A stretch of DNA of 64,000 nt from Oasisia sp. SBJ-2009. Its lineage: Eukaryota; Annelida; Polychaeta; Sabellida; Siboglinidae. The stretch is from contig OZ024867.1 of assembly GCA_964017155.1 (NCBI GenBank), positions 21,309,780 to 21,373,779 on the forward strand. The letters run 5' to 3'. Shown here in pieces: positions 51,720-63,925 of the stretch. Below the pieces are notes generated by a model. It ran no database searches and had not been told where the DNA came from. It saw nothing but the letters and a program-made list of their open reading frames with translations. How positions within the stretch are numbered: the first letter of the stretch is position 1; every line of letters starts with the position of its first letter. Position numbers and translations under genes: made by a program.

Positions 51720-51722
<3 letters not shown>
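48056..51722. mobile_element. 3.7-kb TIR DNA transposon-like element, degraded
   Basis: The ends carry 32-bp inverted repeats matching at 28 positions: GAGGCATTCC then AAATCAGTC then ATGTCGC at 48056-48087, and the complement at 51691-51722. Both ends abut TA arrays, suggesting insertion at TA. Inside are a degenerate direct repeat (about 48598-49100 and 51085-51540), another direct repeat (48236-48330 and 49080-49215), and a LINE relic (49.69-50.8 kb). A minus-strand acidic frame at 48351-48575 and an RG-rich minus-strand stretch near 50.9-51.0 kb could be transposon protein scraps. No transposase was recognised. Confidence 0.7.
49690..50800 (-). mobile_element. Jockey-like LINE RT relic, nested
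   Basis: Reading down from 50800, broken frames give LKKAFDTVDHDIL (motif A), VPQGSILGPTLFIMYINDI (motif B), FADDTN (motif C), LHTWFSVNRLSLNISKINYM (thumb), FLGVVIDYKLNWKSH, and VTGVKLWNTLDNSLISC near the end at 49690. Several frameshifts show it is dead. It lies inside the 3.7-kb TIR element. Confidence 0.85.
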
Positions 51723-51812
<90 letters not shown>

Positions 51813-51848
51813 AAGCACGATAATTGGAACATGTGCGCTGAATTACCT

Positions 51849-51918
<70 letters not shown>
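51723..51918. repeat. (TA)n arrays
   Basis: TA arrays at 51723-51808 and 51856-51918, the first directly at the right end of the TIR element. Confidence 0.93.
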
Positions 51919-51922
<4 letters not shown>

Positions 51923-51991
51923 AAAGAAAATATTTATTATGTAGTCATTTAATCTACGAAGAATGGATGTCAATATACCCAAACTACTCAC

Positions 51992-52039
51992 AATAGCCGC
52001 GTCGACGTCTGTCAAGCAGATGTGCGGTAGATTCATCAA
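51992..52039 (-). CDS. Exon 2 of the minus-strand gene: propeptide with RRRR site
   Basis: Acceptor TTGATTTTCAG, donor GTGAGT, 48 bp, phase 1 at both ends, so it fits exactly between the signal-peptide exon and the first EGF exon. With its neighbours it reads VDESTAHLLDRRRRGY. RRRR followed by G resembles a furin/proprotein-convertase site (R-x-[KR]-R), which would release the EGF chain from a short acidic propeptide. It is too short for ORF-based prediction; support comes from matching splice sites and phase, not homology. Confidence 0.65.
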
Positions 52040-54053
52040 CTGAAAATCAACACTTGGATTTTACTTTCAACTACATCACCCCTCGAGTCGAATCGAGTCG
52101 TGTTGAGTTGTGTTGATTTGGTGTTGCTTCAAAAACACAATTAATTATTAATTGTGTATTGTTTTGTCCCTGCAGTACATAACCGTATAATGTCACCATC
52201 ACAAACGTCATACACGAGCGTCGGCGTTCAATATTCATTTAATGAGGATGTTGTCCTTACGGTTGTGAACAACAGTTGTTTCTAAAGACATATGGTCCAA
52301 TATTACCGACTATTTTGGATAGAAGCACTTTCAATGCGAAGTGAAATTTAAGTTATAGCTACATAACTATATCAACTGGCTAGTATTCCTAAAAAACAGA
52401 ACATATTGTTATATTTCAAACACATGACATATTAAACACCATTCGAAACACAAATCATTGAATTTGAATTACAATGTTATAGCGGTTCACCGTGACCGAT
52501 ATTGTTATTGAATCATATAAAGAGTGCAACGGTTTAATTGTTCCAATGGTGAACCTTGCGTATTATATAGGGATATTTGATAGGTGACCCTATCAAGTAA
52601 CGTAGTCGCGTCCTTGTTGTAGCTAATCTTTGAATTATTTTAGACTCCATCTGTTATAGCTATAAAGCAGTCTACAACGTGTCTTAGTAAGTGTTTGATA
52701 TATCAATACAAAATTGCGACGTAACAAGACAACGGGACGCTGGCGGTTGACGGGATGCTGCCCCAGTTGGTTTGTTCATTATGTAGACTTCATATTAACA
52801 TCCATTGATATGTAAACAGTGGTGCAAAGGGCATATATGTCCCCGATGAATTTCGATGGGTATAATAGGGTTTCACTCCTACAACTGCTGGTTTGGCTAG
52901 CCTTAAATGGGGCGCAAATCGTCAGTTTGTTTTGTTTGTTACTGGTTTGATTGACGAATATCAAATGGATTTCAGAGAGTCTCGCGGTGGATGTAACTGG
53001 AGGTGTTCGCTGAGCATTAGCACTTTGTGATATCGTCTCGAAAATAATTTGAAGTTCAAGCATTATTTCATTATAAATTGTATAAAATATGTTAAAAACC
53101 CTGGATATGATTATCAATTAATATTGTAATAGGATTCGGATGTATGTATGGTTGTATAATGGTAACATAAGAAACATTCGGAATGCCTTTCAAAATTAAT
53201 AATATAATAAGATAATCTGGGAGGAATTTGTATATTCATTAATTTTGTTCAGGCGCCACTTGATGGATATATAATATTGATACATTCAGAGATGCACAAT
53301 CACCTGTTGCTGATTAAAATAGTTTGCAGGAGCATCTCAGAGCCTTCAGTAGCATAAATGATCGAAAGAACAATGTTTCATTATGAAACTTACAATAATG
53401 CGTAGTGTATTGCCTAAAAGTGGCGATTGTCATTATTTATGTTTGAAACTGTGCATATATGAATGGTAGTTTCAGGATACCAGTCGTCAAGCTATATCAC
53501 GAGCCAATGACTCCAATGTCACACGATTTTGTCGTGTTATTTTAGTGATATTTCTACAATAAGTGACGTCCCGTTTGCACATGTTTACATTATTTTATTT
53601 AGTTATTGTTCAAATATTGTTCAGTATATAGCTAAATGCACGCTTAACCAGGATAGTGTCTATTGTTTTCCACATCAACTTCGAATCGTTAGCACATAAA
53701 ACAACTGGATAATATTTTAATTTTTCGAGTCTGACCTACATCTAAAATACACAGGACATAACGACAATTATTTCTAGAACATCGAATACATTTGTGCATC
53801 ATTGTATTTGCAATTAAGGACTGCGTGTTTCCATTTCAACAAAGCATATTTGTCTAGAACATAAAATCAATAAATGCGTTTCTTTACAAAGTGTTGACCT
53901 GGTGTCGTTGCTATGTCGCCACATACAATGGTCCCATTGTGGTGTGAATCCGTTTACCTTACTCTTCGATTTACTCTGCTCAGAAAGAAAAATTAAATAA
54001 TATCCATGCAAACCATAAGCGTATACGCTGAATACGTATCATGTTTACCTTAC
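52040..54053 (-). other. Intron 1 of the minus-strand gene, nothing recognised
   Basis: Unique AT-rich sequence. A 112-codon minus-strand open frame at 52779-53117 has no recognisable domain and I would not call it a gene. Confidence 0.5.
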
Positions 54054-54096
54054 CTGATGCCTGAACTAACATGATTCCAAAGATGGGTATCCACAT
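54054..54096 (-). CDS. Exon 1 of the minus-strand gene: signal peptide
   Basis: ATG at 54096 opens MWIPIFGIMLVQAS and leaves in phase 1 at GTAAGG. The peptide is a compact hydrophobic core with small residues at the end, suited to signal-peptidase cleavage near QAS. It is on the short side for a signal peptide. Together with exon 2 it places the EGF array outside the cell or in the secretory pathway. No clear promoter element was found upstream. Confidence 0.65.
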
Positions 54097-54345
54097 TATC
54101 TCCTGTATGCCTTCTCGATGTCCGACAAACGTCCTAAATGTATAAAGATATCACCGTGAAAACAGCATATGACTTGGGTCACAATGTAATGTATCTATAC
54201 CTGTCTGGATCGTTGTGGTTTTTTTTCGAAGCACAATGCTTCGACACGGTTACCAAACAATTACTACACCATATTTTAATGTATTCAATCCTGTGAAGGT
54301 AATTACGTTATCATTTGAAAGGGCGTAGTGTATACAATTAAAATA

Positions 54346-54395
<50 letters not shown>

Positions 54396-54400
54396 GTATA

Positions 54401-54457
<57 letters not shown>

Positions 54458-57400
54458 TTATGACATATATTTGAATAACATGTATTAATATAAAATACAT
54501 TTTACAACAAGTGATTTACTAAACGTCATATACTTAACAATAATAATAATTAATCATATAGATACATGAAGTGCATTTCTTTATTTCTTTACGTTATAAC
54601 CCCAGCGTTTTTCAAAAACACAAAAGCCTCATATCTACATTAATTTCACATTTTTTTCACAATACGCCTACTGATGGCAACAACAATAAACGATAACCTA
54701 TACTGTGTACGCTAGACAAGAGTTTTCTCGAAGCTCTACTCAGTCTGAGGGAAACATAGCTCGCAGCTCACGCAGTCGTATGCATTGGTGAATTTCGTTG
54801 TAAAAACTCATCATTCTTGCCAATTGTGAGAACAATAGTCAGATGTCTACGATCACGTCACTTCCGGTATGCTAACGAGCCATTTGAAAGCAACGTACAA
54901 TAGAGTATATTCGAAATGTTGGGTTGTTTACGGAACATTTGCAAAAATATGGCAACAGTCGAGAAAATATGCAATGTTATAAACATTCATGTTTTGGTGG
55001 CCGTATGCGGCGACGGGAGAATTATTTGATATAGTGCCAGTAAGTGAGTCACAATACATGGCGAGACACCGCACGACTTGAGTTGATTGGGTAGAGGACA
55101 TAAGCAATTTGGGAGATGTTGTTAGTAACTATATATTATCGTAATCATATTAACAGTATGGTTATATGGCTGGGTACAAGTCACACGGCTCGGATGGCAG
55201 ATTTATTTTAGGAAAATGCTGATAAAATATGGTTTATTGACTATGGTCATCAGCTCAGCTTCAGTTACATAATACAAGGAAAATCAGGTCACACACGCAC
55301 TGTGGCATAACTGTCTTATTTCATATCTTAACTGTCCGATTTGATGTTGAGTTGACAACATGTTTATTGTCGTAATAACATTATGAGTAAAGATTTGTTT
55401 TTCGTGAAAAAAACACCATGAATGTTCGGCAAGCAATTATACTTGACATGTTCTTTGAATACACATATTCATAGCGCATGTATACATTTACCCAATAACA
55501 GATTGTACTGCGCTATGGCATTCAATATTACTTGTCAAGATCGTCAAACACTAGTAGCTGCCGAAGTGATGGCGACCACCATAATAATCGATATAAATGC
55601 ATGATTTCCCTGATCATTGATCATGTCCCACTGTTTCTTCTCGTAATTATCTTTCGGAAAATTAAACAATAAATATAATATGGGGAGGGTACGATTATTT
55701 CAATAATAAAAACGTCCTATCTCGTAACATGGAGAACATTGAATTCCTGCTAGATTAACTGCCAAGCGAATTACGCGAACCGTTTATTTTATGCAACAAC
55801 GTTTTACTGGACAATCACTATATTACTATGCCTCTACTTAGCCTTACCGTTTAAATATGTGTACAATTACAAACACTCGATAACGTAAAATTTTGGCTTT
55901 TAATTAGTCCTTCAAGTCTTCCACATTTCACTCGTTTCTCAGCAAACACGTGCCTGAAATATTTCGTGCTATCGTTGCCTTGAATAATCGTTATTTGCTA
56001 GTTAGCAATAATTATATATAGCGGCATATCCTACATGTGTTTTATCAGATTGAAACATTTAGCTTACCTTATCTAATGCATTTTATTTTTAAGGGTCACT
56101 CTTCACCTCTCTGTTCGACGCCATATTTGAATCTATACAAACTGCTTCCCTGAACGTGAACAAACACATAATAACAAGCGTTACGTCATACGTGTGCGCA
56201 ACAATGCGAGACAAGTGAGCCTCTATTAATTGACTAGTCTGTATAGATTGCGGTTACAACATTATGATCTTATGAGGTCCCGTTGAATTAGTCAGTCTTT
56301 TTTCTAATAGTGCATATACGCCAAACCGACCTTTCTATGGGGGTACTGCTACTGAGTGTGGTCACTCTCAGGGTGCATGTTGTCCTCAGGGATGCATGGA
56401 CCGCGACAATGACGTTGTCTCGGACTATTGCTGAGTGTTTGGATTTTACAGCAAAAATCGATATTATGAATGATGACAAATAAAAGTGATGGCCTATTCG
56501 CGGGAAGTAGCGACGCGATTGATAGACTATAACGCTGGTGTAAACACAATTGTTTCTTACTATTTCGCAACTAATGACTGCTTTTGCGTTACGACTTACG
56601 TTTATATAAGTCAGTTTGTGATCAGATATGTTGAAGTGGCCAAATATGCGTCTTAAGACGCTCCAGCAGCAAGAATATCGATATAATTAACCCTGTCATA
56701 TTTCAAGTAAGCCATAATATGTATCATACAGTTTGCCCTTCCACAATCGTATCAGAAAATTTGATATTAACATTACAAACTAGTGCAATCTATTGTTTTG
56801 CTGTAAAAGGTATCTTCGAGATAAGAATGTCGATATTACTTATATAAAACGTTCTTAGTCAGATGTGGTCACAGGAAATGTAAATGTTCAGCGAGCTACT
56901 AGGCATCTGGAAATCCTACTGTGCCTATGAGCCACTGGTCTCTATATAACTACAACCCTTTAATACAGGTCAGTGCTGTGAGTCCGTGTGATAGTCAATC
57001 TATATACCATTTCATAAAGATATCGTAAAGTCACGGATACATCGATTACGGAGTCTTGAATAATTATATTCCATCCAAAACAAGTTGTATATTTACATCA
57101 CTTCATTATAGTATAACGGCTAGGAAAGTAAGGGCTGCCTGTAATGATCCAGGTCATCCCTATGTAGCTCGTCGCATAGTAGCCCCATGTGGCCCACTTT
57201 GGCATGTGCCATAGATTATCGGTCGGACGCCATTTTGGGATTAATACGTTTATTAACATCAAACTGAAATTGCTCATTCGACTAAATTAGTGCCTATTGT
57301 TCCATTTCAACATTTACAGTTATGTACATTGAATATTCACGAAAAGGTGGTGTTTGTAAAAGCACATCAATTAATGTAAGAAAAGTACACAAAACACACA

Positions 57401-57700
57401 TTTGCTACTTATGGTTTTCCAATCGCGCCAAATAAACAAATACGACATTGAAGCATATCCCTTGAAGGGTTTAAACATATTATTATCATTGCTTTGCCTG
57501 TTTGCATACCAGGATTGCTGTGACAGAGGGGGCTCTCTTTGGCCGAATGGGACCCTCTTTTCATACCCTTCACCTAGTAATAACACGTTGAACACACGTT
57601 TCGCCTTTTTACTGTTTTAATGCTAGACCAAAGTAGTTGCAAAATAACCGGCAAAAGGTAAGTAATTGTCATTATCCATTCGAAGTAAGTTATGCTCGTT
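54097..57700. other. Upstream flank of the minus-strand gene, nothing recognised
   Basis: It should contain the 5' UTR and promoter of the minus-strand gene and the 3' flank of the paralogue to the right. An interrupted TA array is at 54349-54458. No TATA box, CpG cluster, exon or transposon could be supported by eye. Confidence 0.45.
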
Positions 57701-58063
57701 ATCTTATAATGATCTAGTACATTATGCTACATATTCTCCAATAGTCAGTTTTTCATTTATTGAATAAATGGTTTGTCCTGCCGCCTTGTTAAATGCGACT
57801 ATCAAAGTAAATATGAACTGTTGTTTATCAGGCATGCATACGTGCAGTTTATTTAAACAAATAATCAGTGATACATATTATTTTCCTTAAATACGATAAG
57901 AACAAACCGTTAAATGATTCATTACACTAATAATGTAACGATGGTGTAATTACTATACTGTCAAGGTATGCAGCCAAAATAAATATATCTGATCGGAAAC
58001 GGTCGTAATCGGGAAAAATGAGAAAAGGTTATCAGTACAAAAACACACACATCAAAAACATGA

Positions 58064-58099
<36 letters not shown>

Positions 58100-58389
58100 G
58101 CAGGTACACACAAACATACACACACACAAACACACACACATATGCACAAGCTAACATATGCACAACCAACACACACGCCCACGCGCACAACCTTTTCATA
58201 TTATTTGCAATGCCTTCGAACATATATATTTCAACACCATCGCAACATATTTGAAAAAGAAAACAATTTCACTAACTCTCCAGATCCAGATATCACATAA
58301 ATATATTCGAAACACTTTAAAACAGATCGGTTGAATTAACTGATCTGCTATTAACATACTACATCGTAACCATAATCAATAGCGCCTTC

Positions 58390-58720
58390 ATTACGTCCGT
58401 GATCCTTCCGATACGCCTTCAGTAGTTGTCGGTGATTTAAATATTCATTACGATATCCCTTTAAAGATTGAACAAGTCATCCATCTACTATTATATACAT
58501 TTGGTGTAGTTCAACATGTGACCAGGCCTACGCACAACCACGGGTATATTAGCGACCTCGTGATCACTGACGTCAGTTAGGGTGAAGCCTTGCTCGATTG
58601 GGATAGCGATGAGCAAACCGTCCGTGCCATTCCATTTCAGTAAGAGACTTCCAACAGCTACAAATAGAAAATATCGGTGACTATATCGCCTACCAGTACC
58701 AGAAAGACATCTAGAAATAT
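58390..58720 (+). mobile_element. Old LINE endonuclease relic, paralogous copy
   Basis: VVVGDLNIH-type sequence near 58430, then QHVTRPTHNHGYISDLVITDV near 58520-58580 in broken frames. Same relic as 16965-17430 without the TA insertion. Confidence 0.6.
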
Positions 58721-59922
58721 CAAGAGACGGTTAATGTGAGGCATGTGACAGACGGGAAGCCACTTTTTATGAGCATTTGCGTTAACTGGGGAAGATGCGA
58801 GTCAAGCAGAAAACGATAAAGACACCATTGCCTTTGACGGAAACTAGTGTATGTCCAATTAGAGAAATGAAGCCAAAAATAGAAGCAATGGAATAATGGA
58901 GAAAAAAAACAGAAACCATATAATTATGTATATCTGCACATGGTATGTGACAACAAGGCTGAACATAACTTCTGCATGATACAGAACAATACTCAAATTT
59001 TGTGATTACGCAGAATGAGCAAAGTCAAAGTCCCGACCCAATTTCATAATTTGGCGGAATCCAATGCCATTGTTATGTGATAACAATATGTACACAGTAA
59101 TAAAACACATTACGATATATTACTTATAATATTATGCCGCCCATAAATGAATAACGCATTAATTATGAACACTAAGTTGTGTTGCCATTAAATAATGCGT
59201 GCATTTTCAAGTCCACTTTAATGACACAACATAATCTTACAATTATTCGTTATCGTATGTACGAGCATTGGACATTAATGTTACCAAATTACTCACATTA
59301 AACGCCGCGTATAATTGTCCTCATCTTAATCAGGATAGCCTCGTTATACTCTGAAAATAAATGATATTGCTTAATATCCTTTTGAATGTCACCATTAGAT
59401 AAGGCGAGGAGAGGCGGGAAGAGATGCTTGGTGTACACTTATGGAAATTCGGTAAGAAACATGACTTAGACAAACGATACTTAATTTGTATTGTATTGTA
59501 TCCGTCCGAGTTTGGAATATAATTAATATTAGTCAAATCACTATCACCGACTTTATAAAACGGCGTCAATGATCTACGTTCACGTATTGAGGTTACCCTG
59601 CCTACAGCTAATCACTATTTATAAAGACTTTGGGTTCCAGATTCCCAACTGATTATTTAGGGAAGCACTTTCTAAGTGAAGGTAAATTAATTGTCTAGCT
59701 AAACACACCATTTGCAGACATTGCACCATGAATATATACTTCTAAATGATGCCATGCTATTAGCCTATGCAACGATCACTTGTATGGTTTTTTTTAATGT
59801 TTAGAAATAGTTTATTAGAAGAGTTGATTTTTCGTAACTCCTCTGTCGTTGATAATGCCTTCCAATGTGCACAATTCGATGTCAAAAATATATTACAAAT
59901 ATATGGGAATGTAATTACTCAC

Positions 59923-60039
59923 TTGCGCAATCTCTTCCATAGTATGGTGTTTTGCAAACACACAGGTATCCTATTTTCAAACTGGTAAGCACGCAAAGAG
60001 CTCCATATTGGCATGGTGATGCCTTGCAATAGTTATGCA
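59923..60039 (-). CDS. EGF-like exon of the right-hand paralogue (sister of exon 16)
   Basis: Acceptor TTGTTACAG and donor GTGAGT, phase 1-1, 117 bp. CKASPC, CQYGALC, LTSLKIGYLCVC, KTPYYGRDC. It shares the central segment exactly with exon 18454-18570. It belongs to a second minus-strand EGF gene whose 5' part lies beyond 64 kb; its following exon was not found between here and 54.1 kb. Confidence 0.88.
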
Positions 60040-60423
60040 CTGTAACAAAACGGGAACGTTGTTGCTACACGTCACTTTACATTGGCAGCACATTTAACGT
60101 GTACATTTGTTAGGCGACTCACTATCAGCTACGGCCTGTTTTATTTGTGAACATTAACTTAAAAATATACTATATTCAAAAACAAACATGCAGCTAGACA
60201 TTGGCTTTTTATACAGTGTTTGTTACATTTTCCGATAAGTATTTCTTCTTCTAACAATTGTTTATTCAATATTACGTTGTGGTGGGCTTTTTCCGCTACA
60301 TGATGACACCCTTGTTTATTCTTTGGAGACATCTCGCCAGTTGTGACAGCAGTATTTCGGGTAGTTCTATAGTTTTGGTGAAGATACCTTTTTAGTATTA
60401 GGCCATGTGATTTCCTTATCAAT

Positions 60424-60850
60424 GAATATTATTATTATTATTATTATTTGTAGTAGTAGCAGCAGCAGCAGCTGCAGCAGCAGCAGCAGCAGCAGCTGTA
60501 GCAGCAGCAGTAGTAGCAGCAGCAGCAGTAGCAATAGCCGTAGCCGTAGCCGTAGCCGTAGCCGTAGCCGTAGCCGTAGCCGTAGCCGTAGCCGTAGCCG
60601 TAGCCGTAGCCGTAGCCGTAGCCGTAGCCGTAGCCGTAGCCGTAGCCGTAGCCGTAGCCGTAGCCGTAGCCGTAGCCGTAGCCGTAGCCGTAGCCGTAGC
60701 CGTAGCCGTAGCCGTAGCCGTAGCCGTAGCCGTAGCCGTAGCCGTAGCCGTAGCCGTAGCCGTAGCCGTAGCCGTAGCCGTAGCCGTAGCCGTAGCCGTA
60801 GCCGTAGCCGTAGCCGTAGCCGTAGCCGTAGCAGTAGCAGTAGCAGTAGT
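60424..60850. repeat. (TTA)n / AGC / (GCCGTA)n / AGCAGT array
   Basis: TTA trimers, AGC-rich section, about 49 perfect GCCGTA units (60535-60830), then GCAGTA units. The GCCGTA unit is one base from GCAGTA on both sides. Intron between the paralogue exons. Confidence 0.95.
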
Positions 60851-61227
60851 GTTCAATGTCTGAATCTACTAATAAAATATAATTGTATTCACAGGGGTCA
60901 CATATTATATACCACCGTAAATTTCAAAACGTGAACTGGACAATGAATATGTCAGAACACATCCGCCACGGAATGGGTTCAAGCAATGGGCCACGGAATG
61001 AAATTGGATCTGTTTTCGGCAATTGGTCTAATGTTAAAAAAAGCCCACGCATCTATGTTACGTGCAGTGAATTGCTTGTGCTCAGTTCAACAATATAACG
61101 CTTCTGGAAATTCTTTGTTTCACCATCTAATTTAAGCAATGTTCTCACATAATTTGTGATATATTAAAAATATGAAAATTACTTTGAAAGCATATACATT
61201 ATACAGGGGTATATTAATAATACTCAC

Positions 61228-61344
61228 GATGACAGTTGAATCCGCCGAAATTGTCAGCCTTACTACAGTTACACATGTGTCCTCTGCCAAGATTCGTGCA
61301 ATTCCCTCCATGTTGGCACGGCGACGACTTGCATGCATCATATG
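61228..61344 (-). CDS. EGF-like exon of the right-hand paralogue (sister of exon 15)
   Basis: Acceptor TTATTACAG and donor GTGAGT, phase 1-1, 117 bp. CKSSPC (O-glucose), CQHGGNC, TNLGRGHMCNC, SKADNFGGFNC. One residue differs from exon 15, although several silent changes exist, which suggests constraint on the protein. Confidence 0.9.
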
Positions 61345-61399
61345 CTGTAATAAAGGAGTTGATACATATTTATTTGCATGGTAATTAACTTAAACGACA

Positions 61400-61840
61400 C
61401 TTGTGAAAAACGTACCAATGAACGAACACAAGAACGAACAAATGAGCGAACGAACGAACGAATGGTCTTTTTGAAACCAATTGTATTCATATGTTTGCTA
61501 TTCTGAAGATTCCTATTCACAATTCTCGTGTTCAAAAGTCTCGTATTCGCAAGTATCCAATTATTAAATCTCCTATTGTCAATTTTCCACCAAACGCTCG
61601 AATGAATGAACGAACGGTCTCGTGTTCTCCAATATCGTGTCCACAAGTGTCGTATTATCAAGTCTCGAATTCTCAAGTCTCGTGTTCTCATAATTTTTTT
61701 CCACCAATTCTAGAAGCGAAAGATTGAATGAACAAACGGATGATCGAAGGAACGAATTAATGGTCTCGTATTCACAAATCTCGTATTCACGTGCCTCGCA
61801 TTATGTAGACTCCTATTCACAAGTCTCCTACAGTAAAACC
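61400..61840. repeat. Degenerate repeat of a CACAAGTCTCGTATT-like phrase
   Basis: Variants of TCTCGTATTC, TCTCGTGTTCTC and TTCACAAGTCTC recur about 15 times, mixed with GAACGAAC and AATGAACGAACGGTCT pieces. The sister region near 19.19-19.30 kb has only a trace (GAACGAATGAATGGTCTG, TCTCCTATTCTG), so this expanded after duplication. Confidence 0.65.
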
Positions 61841-62660
61841 TGTCTTGTGCGGCCTCTGCCATTGGCGGACCACTAGTCTTGAACGAAAGGTTTCCTAGAT
61901 ACATATCGTTTCCGATTATAATATTTCCGCAATGAACGACCAGCGAAAACGCACAAACTGTTCATGCGATCGATGCTTACACATGATGACCGGATTTGAC
62001 GTTAAACTGCGACATGTCTTCGGTCAAGCAGTCTTCACGTAGTCCATTCAGCGTTAAATAACACGTAATTAATATCAGTAAGACGGGTAATGTTTACAAT
62101 TATATAAGTCTTAAAATTTATCGTGATTTATTTTGTGAAATATCGTACGTGATTTATCGACAATGTGCAGTGGGCCGGAAATGTCGTGTCAACGCTTTCC
62201 GATGCTTCGACTGTCGCCGACATATGTCACAGCAAATCACAATTTTAGCGCGTTGCCCTGACGGCTGCCGTGTTATGCACTTAGTTTCAAATCACACATT
62301 TAACGTTCTCCTTTAAATAACATTATTTGACATTAAAATAATCAAAATCTCTCTATGGAAATACTCAAATTGCAGTTTGGTGTTTTTAGTATTATACGTG
62401 TATGCATATTTGGGCATTATTCACCCCCGTGAAGTTATGGCAGAAACGTTGCAACCGAAATAAGTGGAACCTTCTACCTACGATAGTCTGGACCAGTGTA
62501 AGCATTGAAGTTACACGACTTGCATGTAATTTCAACCAGTTTGTATGGCCGTTACCGTCTTGTTTTGTTAATCAATAATATTCACGCTGTATGTGCAACA
62601 TAATGTATACATGAATAACACATGGAGGGAAAACATATACACGGGTATATTAATACTCAC
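61841..62660 (-). other. Intron of the right-hand paralogue, nothing recognised
   Basis: Unique sequence without exon, repeat family or RNA gene that I could support. Confidence 0.5.
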
Positions 62661-62771
62661 TTTGACAGTAAGTTCCGATGTAATCCTGTTTGCAATTGCA
62701 AAAGGATCCATTGTTAATAGATGTGCAAGTCGCTCCATTTTTGCACGGATGTGAGTAGCAATTATCGTGCA
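62661..62771 (-). CDS. EGF-like exon of the right-hand paralogue (subtype of exons 4 and 8)
   Basis: Acceptor ATGTTACAG and donor GTGAGT, phase 1-1, 111 bp. CYSHPC (O-glucose), CKNGATC (O-fucose), TSINNGSFCNC, KQDYIGTYC. Same subtype as exons 4 and 8 of the left gene, but followed here directly by the exon 15/16 subtypes; the intervening exons 9-14 have no counterpart, so the paralogue is shorter at this point. Confidence 0.9.
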
Positions 62772-63589
62772 CTGTAACATAATTGGAATGATATTGCTGA
62801 ATCTTTGCTTGCATTTTCAGTACATTCTTGAAAGGAGTTTACTATGTATGTATTGATATTGTGGATGATTTCATTGGTTTCTATTTCAGTGAATATCAGC
62901 AGTAGCAGGCATCGTGTAGCCCGGAAGACCATGCATCTCTTCATTTGTGACGAATGTTAGTTGTCGTTAGAACAGTGTACGCTATACGTGTTGCTAATTC
63001 CTTAGCGCTGACTACTTGCCATTTGCAAAATCCCTGCTCACATTTAAATCTCCTGCTGACTAGATGTTCGGCGCCAATGGTGGTTATAACATGATTGAGT
63101 ACTTTCTCGATTCAGAACGCCGCCTTGGGAATATACTCAATAGCGTGTTAATACACTTTAGTGGTGTTTAATATAATTGCTATGTTTAATTTGTTATAAT
63201 TACAATGACATTAAAAAGTTATTTGTTTATGTTTATGTAAGTGGTAATTGTATTTATAATCTAACTGAACATACTAAGTCAATATATTAATAAGACGATA
63301 TCCTCTGCACATGAATTATAACAGCATATTTCAACAAATCATTTGTGGAATAAGCTACATTGTAATATGAGTGAAAGTGGAAATTCCTCGTGTTGATGAA
63401 CATGAAGTCAACAAATGGCCAATATATGTATTTCAGATGTCTTCAATAGTTGCACTATGCTATGCAATCATCAAAACGAACATACTACTGCACATAGCTT
63501 TCTTACACACAACTTTAAATGGCCAGGTGTTTCATATATTATAAGGTATTGTGTGTGTTCCATATGCTGTTGTTGGCATATATCTTGAA

Positions 63590-63925
63590 TATAAAAGGTA
63601 AGTTCTTATATAGCGCATTATCCAATCCTCAGGATTGCTCAAATTGCTATACACTTTACTTCCCTGACAGACCTGTTCAATCAGACATCATCACAGCTTC
63701 TCTGGGAAGCATCCAGACATATGTTGCAATTAATGCGCGAAGACTGCTCGTACACATATCCACCACAGTTCATCCAATTATGCAGCTGAGTGAACTGGAG
63801 CTGTGTAGAATGAAATGAAACTTGTCCAGTGTTTTAACACCGCAACACAGGATTCGAAACCGGGTCCCCTTAGTCGAGAGTCTGAAACACTACCCCTGAG
63901 CCACTGCGCTCTACAGTAGACCAAC
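63590..63925 (-). mobile_element. tRNA-derived SINE-like element
   Basis: The minus strand at 63840-63916 reads a tRNA-like head: GCAGTGGCTCAGGGGTAGT (A-box-like), ACTCTCGA, then GGTTTCGAATCC (B-box-like). The stem pairing is too poor for a working tRNA. The body continues toward 63600 with a segment (ATATAGCGCATTATCCAATCC on the plus strand begins it) that also occurs as fragments near 46280 and 37880. Confidence 0.6.

Larger units (their letters stand above)
57700..61400. repeat. Segmental duplication partner of about 15.8-19.3 kb
   Basis: Shares in order: ATGCTACATATTC near 57725, GATCTGATCGGAAACGG-like sequence near 57985, the LINE endonuclease relic (58390-58720), TTGGCGGAATCCAATG near 59052, and two EGF exons with their splice sites. 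The left copy carries an expanded ACAT array; the right copy carries a GCCGTA array (60.5 kb) that the left lacks. Confidence 0.8.

Noticed and set aside
52779..53117. 112-residue minus-strand open frame in intron 1
   Set aside because: No domain, no signal peptide and no fitting splice sites recognised. A frame of this length is plausible by chance in 64 kb.
56288..56570. Two overlapping minus-strand frames near 56.3-56.6 kb
   Set aside because: No homology recognised and no splice context; treated as chance.
63840..63916. Possible tRNA gene on the minus strand
   Set aside because: A-box- and B-box-like sequences are present, but the acceptor and D/anticodon stems do not pair. It continues into a SINE-like body.
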